Shown in pieces: positions 17,334 to 26,788 of a DNA stretch of 64,000 nucleotides. Below the pieces are notes generated by a model, which was not told the origin of the DNA, ran no database searches, and saw nothing but the letters and a program-made list of their open reading frames with translations. Every line of letters starts with the position of its first letter. Position 1 is the first letter of the stretch. A program made the translations under genes and the position numbers. Source of the stretch: Aequorivita vladivostokensis (GTDB lineage: Bacteria; Bacteroidota; Bacteroidia; Flavobacteriales; Flavobacteriaceae); the NCBI RefSeq assembly GCF_000952855.1, contig NZ_JSVU01000004.1, forward strand, positions 248,001 through 312,000. Direction: 5' to 3'.

Positions 17334-18713
17334 CTATATTTTCAATATCTTTTTAATTTCGTAATGTTGATTTATATCTTCTATTCTAATAATATAGTAG
17401 CCCTTAGATGAATGTGAAATATCAATTTCATTTTTATTAATTGTTTGAAAAACTAATTGTCCCAATTCATTGTAAATTTTAATATTAGTTATTTGGGAAT
17501 TTGAATCTACAGTAAGAATGTTGATTGTTGGAATGGGAAAAACAGAGAAAATTATTGAATTATTATTTTCTACAGATAAAGTTTCATTTTTATACCAGGC
17601 AATTACATTATCATTAGAAGAAGCAGTTATAACATCTAATACATTGTCATTATCTATAGTTGATGCAAAAACGGAAATAGCCTTGTTTGCGATTTCTGAA
17701 ATTATTATTTCTAGATTATAGTTGCCAAATCCATCATTCTTTATTAGCGATACTTTATTGTCGGCTGCTATAAGGATATCTATAAAACCATCATTGTCAT
17801 AATCAAAATCAAATATAGATTTTGGTCTATTTAATACAATAGGTAAAACTATTTTGTCGCTAAAATTCCCAGCTCCATCCAAATTCTCAAGTATATAGAC
17901 CTCATTGTCAAAATAGGAGGCAACAACTATATCCATATCACCATCATTATCAATGTCTATTGTGGTAATTGCTTCGGGAGATCCCGCATTATTTATAATC
18001 AGCTGTTTAGGAGCAAAAGTTCCATTGCCGCCCATGTTTTCAAACCAAGAAATATTATTGTCAACGAAATTTGGAAAAAATAGATCATAAGTCGATGTTA
18101 CTACATCCATATCACCATCTCCATCCATATCATCTACTCAAAAATAGTTCGGTCCGTTTATGCCTGGTCCAGCTATTCTTTGTGCTGGCCCAAAATTACC
18201 TAACCCGTCAATGTTTTTGGACCAAGTAACTTGAGAATCATTATATATATTTGAACAAACAATATCTTTATGTCCATCATCATCGATATCTATTGCTTTT
18301 GTTTGTATCGCCCTATCAACATCGTAACTTATTAGTTTTGCTTCACTGAAAATCCCTAACCCATTTAAGTTTTCAAACCATACAAGTCCATAATCGTAGG
18401 CGGCAACAATATCATTATCATTGTCATTGTCCAAGTCTGCAATGTAAACGTAGTTTATAGCACCATAATCATTATTCATCGAGACTATGTGATTGTTTGA
18501 AAAAGTTCCTTCTCCATCCTCATTTTCATACCAAACTATTTTATTATCAGTTTTTGATGTAGATAAAACATCCATATCTCCATCTCCGTCTAAGTCTGCA
18601 GAAAAAATATTATTTAGTCCATTTATATCAGAAGGAATTATAATTGGGCCGCCAAATTGCGAGTATAAATTGCAATTAAACAAGATTGTTATTATTAGTA
18701 ATTTTAACTTCAT
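17334..18713 (-). pseudogene. FG-GAP/VCBS-repeat T9SS cargo protein interrupted by one in-frame TGA
   Basis: One reading frame of about 459 codons, split by a single TGA at 18140-18138. The N-terminal part (191 residues) has a signal peptide (LLIITILFNCNLYSQ) and FG-GAP/VCBS repeats with Ca-binding-like cores such as ADLDGDGDMDVL. Four codons after the stop, the same frame resumes with DMDGDGDMDVV, three more repeats, and a T9SS type A sorting tail (FSVFPIPTINILTV... to KKILKI). Because the frame is kept on both sides and the stop falls just before a repeat core, this looks like a recent nonsense change of one gene, not two genes. An intact product would be secreted and surface-attached. Sequencing error is the alternative. 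Confidence 0.75.
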
Positions 18714-18858
18714 AAGGATAATTTTTAGAACTTATTGTTATTCCCAAAAGAGATTGATTATTTTTTTAAGATGATATTGTCCATCTTAAAACAAAATTAT
18801 GCACTTCACTTATGGGACATATACAGCTAAGTGTAGTTTTGAATTTGAATATTTAAAA

Positions 18859-20679
18859 TTACTTTATAAGTAATTTATTAATTGACTGTCTAGCACCAGA
18901 AGCCACTTTTATAAAATATAATCCAGGATTAATATGCGATAAATCCAGAATATATTCATTAACCCTTAATGGTATCTCCTTTTCTTTTATAAGGTTTTGA
19001 CCGGATGTATTGATTATACTATAGGTTATTAAAAAATCTATACTTTCGGGAGCCAGTTTAACCTTAAAGATACCATTTGAAGGATTTGGATAAATGGCAA
19101 TACTTAAAAGTTTTTCGTCAATTACTTCCATTATTGTACCTGCTCCATCTGTTATTCTCCATCCATCGTCAAGTGCTAAGCTTTCTCTAGCAGGAAGTCC
19201 TAAATCAGGAATGCTATCTCCTCCGTGAAATACCACATCATTGTTATGGGCTTGTGCCTGCCAGCCTATCAATAAGGAATCATAATTTTCGGTTGAAAGT
19301 GTGACATATTGAAACATATAAGCAGCCGAGGTTAAGCTTGATATATCCCAATTTCCTATATTGTGATCAAAGGAAATAGCTCCCCTAAACATAACGGACA
19401 TTATGCTAACACTAGATGTGTCCCAACTTGAAATATCTTGGTTAAAGGAACTTGCGTCTTCGAACATACCGTACATATTAGTTACATGGGAAGTATCCCA
19501 ACCACTTATATCTCCATTAAATGAAGTAGCATCATTAAACATAAAAGTCATATCTGTAACATTAGAGGTATCCCAGTTCCCAAGATTTTGATTAAAAGCA
19601 TTGGCACCCAAAAAAGTATATTCCATATCCGTAATATTGGAAGTGTCCCAATTATCCAAAGGTTGATTGAAACTCTCAGCATTAAAAAACACATAAAATA
19701 GGCTCGTCACGTTTGAAATATTCCAGTTTCCAATATATTGATTAAATGAATGCGCATTTTGAAATATATATTCAATATTTGAAACATTTGAGGTTTCCCA
19801 ATTTCCAATAGGCTGATTAAAAGCATAAGCTTCATGAAACATATATTTCATAGTATTGACGTTTGAAGTATCCCAATTTCCAATTTGCGCATTAAAACGT
19901 ATAGCTCTATAGAACATTCCACTCATATCTGTTACATTCGAAGTATCCCAGCTATTTAAGTTTTGATTAAAATTTTCAGCCGCAGAAAACATCCCATTCA
20001 TACTTGTAACATTCGCAGTATTCCAATTATCTAAGGGTTGATTAAATTGAAGAGCAGACCTGAACATTCCACTCATATTGATCACATTTGATGTATCCCA
20101 ATTATTGATGTCTTGATTAAAACTCGAAGCATCGGAGAACATAGAATCCATATTAGTAACATTAGATGTATCCCAATTTCCAATATTTCCATTAAAATTT
20201 CTGGCGCTCCTAAACATACTGCTAAGAACGGTTACATTGGATAGATTGGGAACATCATTAGCATTCCCTTGAAGATTTTCGCATCCCCAAAAAGCATATT
20301 GCATGGTTGTCCACGCTTGCGTGCCCCATTGGTCAACAGAAATTATTTTTTTGCTATCTCCTTCACCTAAGGAAAATCTAATTCTTGGAAAATCGCCACT
20401 AATTCGTATAGTGTATGTTCCAGGTGAGCTAAAAGTATGCGTTACACTTCCCGTAATTCCAAATTCATCAAATATTCCGTCATTGTTCCAATCAACATTG
20501 TAGTTATATGTTGAGCCTTGCGCAACTGGTATTGTGATTTGATTATTATTCGAATCGCCTGGATTATTTGTTTTCCATGTAGTTACAAAATCATTAGGGC
20601 TAAGATTTTGCGCTAAAAGTGGAATATGAATTAGAAAAACAAAAGAAATAATTGGCCCTTTCAAGTATTGAAATTTCAT
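18859..20679 (-). CDS. BspA-family (DUF285) 25-residue-repeat surface protein with T9SS sorting domain
   Basis: A 606-residue protein with a signal peptide ending at LLAQ (residue 24), an N-terminal PKD-like beta domain (about 28-110), then 12 consecutive repeats of exactly 25 residues (162-461) with consensus FNQxIxNWDTSNVTxMxxMF. A T9SS type A C-terminal domain follows (IAIYPNPSNGIFKV... to INKLLIK). BspA/DUF285 proteins are adhesin-like. It should cross the outer membrane by T9SS, the machinery to which sprE at 41478 belongs. It sits on the opposite strand inside the polysaccharide locus, next to the interrupted FG-GAP gene. Confidence 0.9.
   Translation of the reverse strand: MKFQYLKGPIISFVFLIHIPLLAQNLSPNDFVTTWKTNNPGDSNNNQITIPVAQGSTYNYNVDWNNDGIFDEFGITGSVTHTFSSPGTYTIRISGDFPRIRFSLGEGDSKKIISVDQWGTQAWTTMQYAFWGCENLQGNANDVPNLSNVTVLSSMFRSARNFNGNIGNWDTSNVTNMDSMFSDASSFNQDINNWDTSNVINMSGMFRSALQFNQPLDNWNTANVTSMNGMFSAAENFNQNLNSWDTSNVTDMSGMFYRAIRFNAQIGNWDTSNVNTMKYMFHEAYAFNQPIGNWETSNVSNIEYIFQNAHSFNQYIGNWNISNVTSLFYVFFNAESFNQPLDNWDTSNITDMEYTFLGANAFNQNLGNWDTSNVTDMTFMFNDATSFNGDISGWDTSHVTNMYGMFEDASSFNQDISSWDTSSVSIMSVMFRGAISFDHNIGNWDISSLTSAAYMFQYVTLSTENYDSLLIGWQAQAHNNDVVFHGGDSIPDLGLPARESLALDDGWRITDGAGTIMEVIDEKLLSIAIYPNPSNGIFKVKLAPESIDFLITYSIINTSGQNLIKEKEIPLRVNEYILDLSHINPGLYFIKVASGARQSINKLLIK
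19297..20196 (-). repeat. 12 tandem 75-bp units encoding the BspA repeats
   Basis: The twelve 25-codon units follow each other without any insertion or deletion for 900 bases. Units are clearly diverged at DNA level but keep the AATTGGGATACTTC-like core (TCCCAATT on the plus strand). Exact length with diverged sequence suggests older duplication with maintained register, while still allowing recombination between units. Confidence 0.9.
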
Positions 20680-20815
20680 GGATTACTGTATTTGTGTGAG
20701 TATTTAAAATATAAATATAAGGACATTAATTTTGATATTTTTTTTATGGATAATAACTGTGTGTATTTTGTAATTGTCTTTACTTAGTGGTTTCTTTGTA
20801 GGGTACTGAAAAAAT

Positions 20816-21943
20816 ATGAAAATAACTATTATAACATCTCGCTATCCATCATCTAATAATCCATATAATCATATGTTTGTACATATGCGAAGTGTTGAAT
20901 TTTTGAAACAGGAAGTTGAAGTTGAGGTTTACGTGCCTTCAAATATTGAAAGTTCCTATATTCACGAAGGAGTAAAAGTGTATAAAATGCCGAGCAAGAG
21001 CATTGCTAAGTTACTTAAAAAGAAAGAAATTATCTATTTACATCTTTTAAACATCTATCCTTTTAGTAAAGCAGATGGCTGGCCTATTTATAAAAGAATT
21101 TTGAGAGAAAATACTCCATTTGCGATGTATGTTCATGGAAGTGAAGTACAGAAATTTACTGCGAGAATGTTCGATTTCAATTATAGTCTGGATACATTCT
21201 TGAGGTGGATCAAAAAGGATCTTTTGGTAATTCCAAAAATGAAAAGATTTGTCAGAGAGACGAAGGGGAGGGACAATTGCAAGTATATATTTCCTTCAAT
21301 ATGGATGAAAGAAGAACTCGAGACCAATTTAGATCAAAAATTGGAAAACTTTGAAATAATTCCAAATGGAATAGATACTAATCTGTTCAGATTTAACGAT
21401 AGTTATGAAAATCGATATAAATTATTAACGCTTCGCCCTCTTTCCAGTAAAAAATATGCAGTTGATATTGCGATTGAGACTATGAAGTATTTGCCAAAAG
21501 AGTTTACCCTCCATATTTATGGAAAGGGTCATTTACAAAGTAAATATCAAAAACAAATTGATGATGCTAAATTATCAAAAAGAGTAACTATAAAAAATGA
21601 ATTTATTGATCGTTCAGAGATGAATGAATTTTTTACCAAATATGGTATTTTTTTATCTCCTACAAGAATGGATGCTCAAGGGGTAACAATGTGCGAAGCA
21701 ATGGCAAGTGGTCTTTTGGTAGCGAGTAATAATAATACCGCTATTCCTGAATTTATAGAAGATAATTATAATGGATTGCTATCAAACGATTCAAAAAGTT
21801 TAGCTCAAAAAATATTGAAAATAACGGAAAATATTGAGCCATTTAAATTAGTAATTTATAACGGAAGGAGATCAATGGAAAAGATTTCCATTGATAAAAC
21901 AGTCTCGAATGAAATAAAGTCCTTAGAAGCCATTATTCAATAG
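20816..21943 (+). CDS. GT4-type glycosyltransferase
   Basis: A 375-residue cytosolic/peripheral GT-B glycosyltransferase. The N-terminal Rossmann half starts MKITIITSRYPS and includes YVHGSEVQKF at about 103; the C-terminal half has EIIPNGIDTNLFRF (about 183) and SPTRMDAQGVTMCEAMASG (about 280-298), where the E-x7-E sugar-nucleotide motif is EAMASGLLVASNN-like. The donor cannot be predicted. It is the only clear GT4 in the AT-rich core, so the cluster has few transferases relative to its precursors. Confidence 0.85.
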   Translation: MKITIITSRYPSSNNPYNHMFVHMRSVEFLKQEVEVEVYVPSNIESSYIHEGVKVYKMPSKSIAKLLKKKEIIYLHLLNIYPFSKADGWPIYKRILRENTPFAMYVHGSEVQKFTARMFDFNYSLDTFLRWIKKDLLVIPKMKRFVRETKGRDNCKYIFPSIWMKEELETNLDQKLENFEIIPNGIDTNLFRFNDSYENRYKLLTLRPLSSKKYAVDIAIETMKYLPKEFTLHIYGKGHLQSKYQKQIDDAKLSKRVTIKNEFIDRSEMNEFFTKYGIFLSPTRMDAQGVTMCEAMASGLLVASNNNTAIPEFIEDNYNGLLSNDSKSLAQKILKITENIEPFKLVIYNGRRSMEKISIDKTVSNEIKSLEAIIQ

Positions 21944-22031
21944 AAGTAGAACAGTATGTTTTTTTTAAAGAAATAACTCTCTAAACTATTTCCTTATTTT
22001 TAATTTTTAGTATCTAAAAAATTTATAAAAT

Positions 22032-23327
22032 ATGCAAGTATGGAATAAAACTTCTTATACGCATTTTCACATTATCCTAATTTCTGGATTTTTGTTTAGT
22101 TTTTTCCTTCCACTAAGCACCAAGATTAGCAACATCCTCCTTGTTGTATTTTTGGTAAGTGTTTCTTTTTTAGTCCTTAAGGGAAGATTGAAATTCAACA
22201 AGATAAATAGATCTGCCTTAAAATATTCTACACTTATTTTGATGGTGCCTCTCCTTTTAAGCATTTGCTACCACGGCGAATTGTTATCTGTATTGAATGT
22301 ATTGGGACGGCGAATTTCTTATTTACTACTTCCCTTAAGTTTTTTATTTTTTTCTTCGGAGCAGTTATTATCATTAAAAAGGTCGTCTTTCCGTGGTATT
22401 GTTTATGGGTGTACATTATCTTCAATATTTCTCTTGTCGAATAACATCTGGAATTATTATGCCACAAGACCGTTATGGTCAGTGGATAGTGATTTATTGA
22501 ATTTTTATTACACGGGTTTTAATTTTACAGAAACACTTGATTTTCACCCCTCTTATCTGGGGATGTATATGTTGTTGTCAGTTTGTGTTTTGTTGTTCTC
22601 CAAGGTATTCGTTTCTAGAGCTTTAAAAATTATTATTTTCACTTTCTTATCGATTGTGATATTGTTTTTAAGTTCTCGTATAATTTTCATTTATTATTTC
22701 ATCATATTAATTGTTTATATCTTTTCATCATTATTAAAGTTGTTTGGAAAATCAAAAATCGCTATTATCTCAATTTTTACAGTGGTTTTGATAATTTTTC
22801 TTTCAACTTTTTTATTGATTAAGGACACATATATATATACTTCATTAACAAAAGAGACCATATGGGAGTTATCTTTTAATGTAAATAAAAAATACAATTC
22901 CAAAACCCTGGGTGATAGTCGTGTTGCTCGCTGGAATGTGGCAATTGATTTAATTAAGGATCATCCTATTGTGGGTTATGGTATAGGGAATGAAAAGGAT
23001 GTGCTGGAAATAGGTTATCGCAAAGAGGGTATGCTCATTTCGGCCACCAACCGATATGATGCTCACAATCTTTTTTTGGGCTATGCCCTCGAGGCAGGTT
23101 TTATTTCTATGGCGATACTTATATTTTACATATTTAACTCCTTGTTCTTTTTTTTCAGATTAAAGAGCGCCCTAAATTTTTTGTTTTTCTTTGCTATCTT
23201 CGGAATATGCCTTGTTGAGGATTATTTGAATAATAATGCCGCCATAATTTTTTTAGCATATTTTGGTAATTTATTTTTATTCCAAACATTCTTATCAATA
23301 GCTAAAATAAAAGATGAACTATCCTAA
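22032..23327 (+). CDS. O-antigen ligase/polymerase family membrane protein (Wzy/WaaL candidate 2)
   Basis: A 431-residue protein with about 11-12 membrane helices and one large loop (about 275-345) containing DSRVARWNVAIDLIKDHP, GYGIGNEKD and RYDAHNLFLGYALEAG, the pattern of the Wzy_C/O-antigen ligase domain with its conserved Arg and His. It therefore transfers lipid-linked glycan, either extending it or ligating it to an acceptor. It overlaps the next gene by 14 bases, so the two are translationally linked. Confidence 0.85.
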   Translation: MQVWNKTSYTHFHIILISGFLFSFFLPLSTKISNILLVVFLVSVSFLVLKGRLKFNKINRSALKYSTLILMVPLLLSICYHGELLSVLNVLGRRISYLLLPLSFLFFSSEQLLSLKRSSFRGIVYGCTLSSIFLLSNNIWNYYATRPLWSVDSDLLNFYYTGFNFTETLDFHPSYLGMYMLLSVCVLLFSKVFVSRALKIIIFTFLSIVILFLSSRIIFIYYFIILIVYIFSSLLKLFGKSKIAIISIFTVVLIIFLSTFLLIKDTYIYTSLTKETIWELSFNVNKKYNSKTLGDSRVARWNVAIDLIKDHPIVGYGIGNEKDVLEIGYRKEGMLISATNRYDAHNLFLGYALEAGFISMAILIFYIFNSLFFFFRLKSALNFLFFFAIFGICLVEDYLNNNAAIIFLAYFGNLFLFQTFLSIAKIKDELS

Positions 23328-24471
23328 GTTTTTAAAATTCTCCCAGGCTAAACTTGCGGCAATACTTCTAGTGCTTTTTTATGTTTCTGAAGCAATCAGT
23401 AAATTTTCGATAGTTTATTTAGACGGCAAATCCTTTTTACCAAGAGCTATTAAGTTTTTGGTCTTGTTGTTTCTTTTGTTCAAAATAATTACACCTATTA
23501 AAAAATTTATTTTACCAATCATTCTTTTATTATTCTTTATAATCGGACAACTTTTTATATATAACGGTTTTAATACCGAGATTATCATTAGTTTTAGTAA
23601 ATTCCTTTTTCCCCTTTTTTTATTTTTTTATTTCAATAAATATCCTCAAAATCAATTAACTCAAAATATTTTTTTCCAAACGTTTGAATGGCTTCTCATC
23701 ATAAATGGTTTTTTAATTATAGGAGGATTTGTTTTGAGTCAAGAATTGTTAAAGACGTATGAAGGTCCACGTTTTGGATATAATGGCTTAATTATTACTT
23801 CCGCCACTAGTACGTACGTTTATACCATAGCGCTATTTTATTTTTTGATTAAATTGAATCATACTTTTTTTAAAAACTATAAAGTTTGGCTAACAATCGT
23901 CTGTTGTATATTGGTTGGCACTAAAGCGCTTTATATTGCATTGTTTGGAGTGTTATTAATATTCCTATTTTATTTCAGCTATCTCAAAAAACCTCATAGA
24001 AAACTAGTTGCATCAATCTTGGTTATTTTTTCTTTGTCATTAATTTATATCTTTTTTTTTCAGTACGGCCGTTTCAATGAAATAAGATTACAACAAGGTC
24101 TATTCTCTTCTATACTCTCTTTTAGGGACGATTTGCTCGTTGGGGAGACACTCCCATATATCAAAAATAACTGGAAATGGCCAAATTATTTATTTGGAGG
24201 GATATCAGATCTATCAACGAGAGCCCAGATGGGTTTTATTGATGTATTCTATTTTTGGGGCATAGTCGGTGGGATTGTTTATTTATACACTTATTATAAA
24301 TCATATCTAAACTTTGATCTAAACAATTGGAAAATATATCCTTTCCTAATCCTAATCGTTATAGTATTTTTGTCCGGTAATTTTTTTGAGAATGCTTCCG
24401 TAGCCATTTATTTATTAATTTTAAAAGAGAGGCTAATCTATGATTCTACTTTTGATAAGAAAAGTCTATAA
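23314..24471 (+). CDS. Polytopic membrane protein, Wzy-like (candidate 3)
   Basis: A 385-residue hydrophobic protein with about 10 helices and no recognisable catalytic motif beyond the general Wzy-like pattern (a loop with FRDDLLVGETLPYIKNNW at about 270 and a final GFIDVFYFWGIVGG helix). It overlaps the ligase-like gene before it by 14 bases and ends directly before the WecG-type gene. It may be the repeat-unit polymerase that pairs with the ligase-like neighbour, or an exopolysaccharide export component; this is inferred from topology only. Confidence 0.6.
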   Translation: MNYPKFLKFSQAKLAAILLVLFYVSEAISKFSIVYLDGKSFLPRAIKFLVLLFLLFKIITPIKKFILPIILLLFFIIGQLFIYNGFNTEIIISFSKFLFPLFLFFYFNKYPQNQLTQNIFFQTFEWLLIINGFLIIGGFVLSQELLKTYEGPRFGYNGLIITSATSTYVYTIALFYFLIKLNHTFFKNYKVWLTIVCCILVGTKALYIALFGVLLIFLFYFSYLKKPHRKLVASILVIFSLSLIYIFFFQYGRFNEIRLQQGLFSSILSFRDDLLVGETLPYIKNNWKWPNYLFGGISDLSTRAQMGFIDVFYFWGIVGGIVYLYTYYKSYLNFDLNNWKIYPFLILIVIVFLSGNFFENASVAIYLLILKERLIYDSTFDKKSL

Positions 24472-25212
24472 ATGAATAGAATCCAAATCCTAAACACAAC
24501 AATAGACAACCTCTCCATGCAAGAAACCCTTGCCCTGGTGCAGGAAAAAATACACGCTGGGGAACAGCTCCATCACGTAGTTGTAAATGCGGGAAAAGTG
24601 GTATCCATGCAGAAGGATTCCGAACTTCGGCAAAGTGTAAACCACAGTGATATTATCAACGCCGATGGTCAGGCTGTGGTTTGGGCCTCAAGGTTTTTAG
24701 GAAAACCACTTAAAGAGCGTGTAGCTGGTATAGACCTTATGGCCAATCTTGTGGAGATGGCGCATAAGAAGAACTATAAAATATTTCTGTTCGGCGCAAA
24801 GGAGGATGTGGTGAAAACGGTAGTTGAAAAATATTCCGAAATCTATAGCCCAAATATTATTGCAGGATATAGAAATGGTTATTTCAGTCCTTCGGAAGAA
24901 AAGGAAATTGCCCAACAAATTGCAGATAGCGGTACCCAAATGCTGTTTGTGGCCATTTCATCACCCATCAAGGAAAACTTTCTATTTAAATATCGCGACA
25001 TCCTTAAAAACGTAAACCTCATTATGGGCGTTGGCGGTAGTTTTGACGTAGTTGCGGGCAAGACGAAACGGGCGCCCACTTGGATGCAAAAGGCAGGACT
25101 GGAATGGTTTTATCGCTTTGCACAGGAGCCAAGACGTATGTGGAAACGCTATTTGGTCGGTAACTCCAAGTTTATTTATCTAGTGTTAAGAGAGCGCTTT
25201 TCTAAAAAATAG
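24472..25212 (+). CDS. WecG/TagA/CpsF family glycosyltransferase
   Basis: A 246-residue GT26 enzyme. Known members transfer ManNAc or ManNAcA (TagA, WecG) or glucose to a lipid-linked sugar. The family core is intact: VVVNAGKVVSM near residue 36, IINADGQAVVWASR (about 61-74, with the conserved Asp), GVGGSFDVVAGKTKRAPTWM (about 185-204) and the GLEWFYRFAQEPRRMWKRY tail that binds membrane. Since wecB and wecC are in the same locus, ManNAcA is a likely donor. Base composition returns towards the less AT-rich genome style here. Confidence 0.9.
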   Translation: MNRIQILNTTIDNLSMQETLALVQEKIHAGEQLHHVVVNAGKVVSMQKDSELRQSVNHSDIINADGQAVVWASRFLGKPLKERVAGIDLMANLVEMAHKKNYKIFLFGAKEDVVKTVVEKYSEIYSPNIIAGYRNGYFSPSEEKEIAQQIADSGTQMLFVAISSPIKENFLFKYRDILKNVNLIMGVGGSFDVVAGKTKRAPTWMQKAGLEWFYRFAQEPRRMWKRYLVGNSKFIYLVLRERFSKK

Positions 25213-25258
25213 AAGCGAATTATGTCGGGTCACAAAAATAACCCAGCCAAGGATACTC

Positions 25259-25291
25259 CATAGCAAAGCCATAGCAAAGCCATAGCAAAGT
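25259..25291 (+). repeat. Three tandem 11-bp units (CATAGCAAAGC)
   Basis: CATAGCAAAGC occurs twice in a row, followed by CATAGCAAAGT, in the 276-base gap after the WecG-like gene. The rest of this gap is AT-rich and holds GTCTAAAATCTAA (25418-25430), a motif seen again before atpA. I see no gene in the gap. Confidence 0.85.
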
Positions 25292-25488
25292 CATTAAAAC
25301 GTAAGAAAATAGCCCTTTTTTCCTACAAATAAAATTTCTTTAAATAACCCTTTGAAGGTTCTTGGTTTTGCGAACAAAAATTTAGTTGAATATCCTGCCT
25401 TCCGTCCAAAATCTCCTGTCTAAAATCTAATATCTCGCAAGAGTTTTCTATCTTCCCCTAAAATTTAAAAAAACACAATTTTTCCCCC

Positions 25489-26700
25489 ATGAGGATCCTG
25501 CTCGCTGCCATATACCCTTATGCCTTCCTGCTGCTATACCTCATCATCCCTTTTGATAATTATATTCGGGCCTTGCCCAATATTCTTATGGCAATTTTGG
25601 TGGTTGCCTTCCCTTTTATTGTTAAAAAAGAAGACTTCAAAAAGTTAAAATCGCTCCCTATAGCTATTTTTCTGGGCCTTTTTACCTATTTGTTGATTGA
25701 CTCTTTTGGAAGCGGTAGGTTGCAGGATGATTTCAATATCATCAAAAAAGTGCTTATTGCAGTCGGCCTGGCCATCCTTTACATTCCGGTGGCCGATGTC
25801 AGGAAAATCAACAGCGCAATAATCTTTTCCTCCCTTGCGGCCATTATTTTTTCGGTCTTTAACTTCGTTCTTATAACCGATGCCACGGGAAGCTTTGCCT
25901 TTGGGGACTCTCCACAGGTTGTGGAATCGCTGTTGATAGATAGGTTGTATCTGGGCCTTCTCTGCACCTTCAGTATTCTCATTTCCTTCCAATCCATTCA
26001 GAAAAAATACCACCCCAACAACAATTACTATTTGGCCAATATTTTGGTCAATGCGGTTTTTATCGTCTTGATCGCATCAAAAATAGCGGTAGTGGCCCTA
26101 TTCTTTTTAATATTGATCAAACAGTTTTACGGCCAGCGAAAAATTTGGAAACTAGTTACCGCTATTGCCACGATCGGCATACTCACGGGACTGTTCTTTA
26201 TTATCAAGAATGAAAAGGACAATCAATCTATCCAGACAGAAAACACTAAGAATCCAACTGCGTTTATTGAGAATTCAATGACGTATGAGTTACGGGCGGT
26301 CGTCTGGAACTGCGCAGTAAATGTTATTCAGGATAAAGGTTTTTCCCTCACTGGAATCGGTTTTGATGCTACCAAGGACCAATTGGCGGCCTGTTATGAA
26401 ACCCAAATTACCAATATTGACAAAAGGGAAAAATTTGTGGCACAACGTTATAATACCCACAATCAGTTTTTGGACTTTTATTTAAGTGCGGGATTTATAG
26501 CGCTCCTGCTTTTTTTGGTCTTTATGGGCGTAAGTTTCATTAAGGTCCGACATCAATTTTTTCCCACAGCTATGTTGGCCATTCTACTGATGTATTGTAT
26601 GGTTGAAAACCTTTTTCATCGGCAGATTGGCGCGTACTACGTGGGTTTTATCCTAATTGTATTGATGACCGGTAAGCACACGGAGAAAACAACGGAATAA
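25489..26700 (+). CDS. O-antigen ligase family membrane protein (Wzy/WaaL candidate 4)
   Basis: A 403-residue multi-pass membrane protein. The long loop (about 245-325) has ELRAVVWNCAVNVIQDKG, TGIGFDATKD and RYNTHNQFLDFYLSAG, again the Wzy_C/O-antigen ligase pattern with conserved Arg and His. It resembles the protein at 22032 in motif order but is clearly diverged. Its codon use is less AT-rich than the locus core, so it may belong to the conserved flank with ugd. It may be the ligase, with one of the others as polymerase; this is inferred. Confidence 0.83.
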   Translation: MRILLAAIYPYAFLLLYLIIPFDNYIRALPNILMAILVVAFPFIVKKEDFKKLKSLPIAIFLGLFTYLLIDSFGSGRLQDDFNIIKKVLIAVGLAILYIPVADVRKINSAIIFSSLAAIIFSVFNFVLITDATGSFAFGDSPQVVESLLIDRLYLGLLCTFSILISFQSIQKKYHPNNNYYLANILVNAVFIVLIASKIAVVALFFLILIKQFYGQRKIWKLVTAIATIGILTGLFFIIKNEKDNQSIQTENTKNPTAFIENSMTYELRAVVWNCAVNVIQDKGFSLTGIGFDATKDQLAACYETQITNIDKREKFVAQRYNTHNQFLDFYLSAGFIALLLFLVFMGVSFIKVRHQFFPTAMLAILLMYCMVENLFHRQIGAYYVGFILIVLMTGKHTEKTTE

Positions 26701-26726
26701 AAGCCTAATAAAAGAATTTCAAATTG

Positions 26727-26734
26727 TACTTTTG
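26727..26734 (+). promoter_or_regulatory. Minus-7 box upstream of ugd
   Basis: TACTTTTG followed by C matches the Bacteroidota minus-7 box TAnnTTTG, 55 bases before the ugd ATG. It suggests that the ugd-uxs-sugar transferase group has its own promoter. No clear minus-33 element. Confidence 0.55.
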
Positions 26735-26788
26735 CGCTTTGATAACAAATCCAACCTTTTCAATACTAGAAAAGAAAGAAGAAGATAA

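Noticed and set aside
25645-26013. 122-codon minus-strand frame inside the O-antigen ligase-like gene
   Set aside because: Charged low-complexity peptide complementary to membrane-helix codons, typical of shadows of hydrophobic genes.
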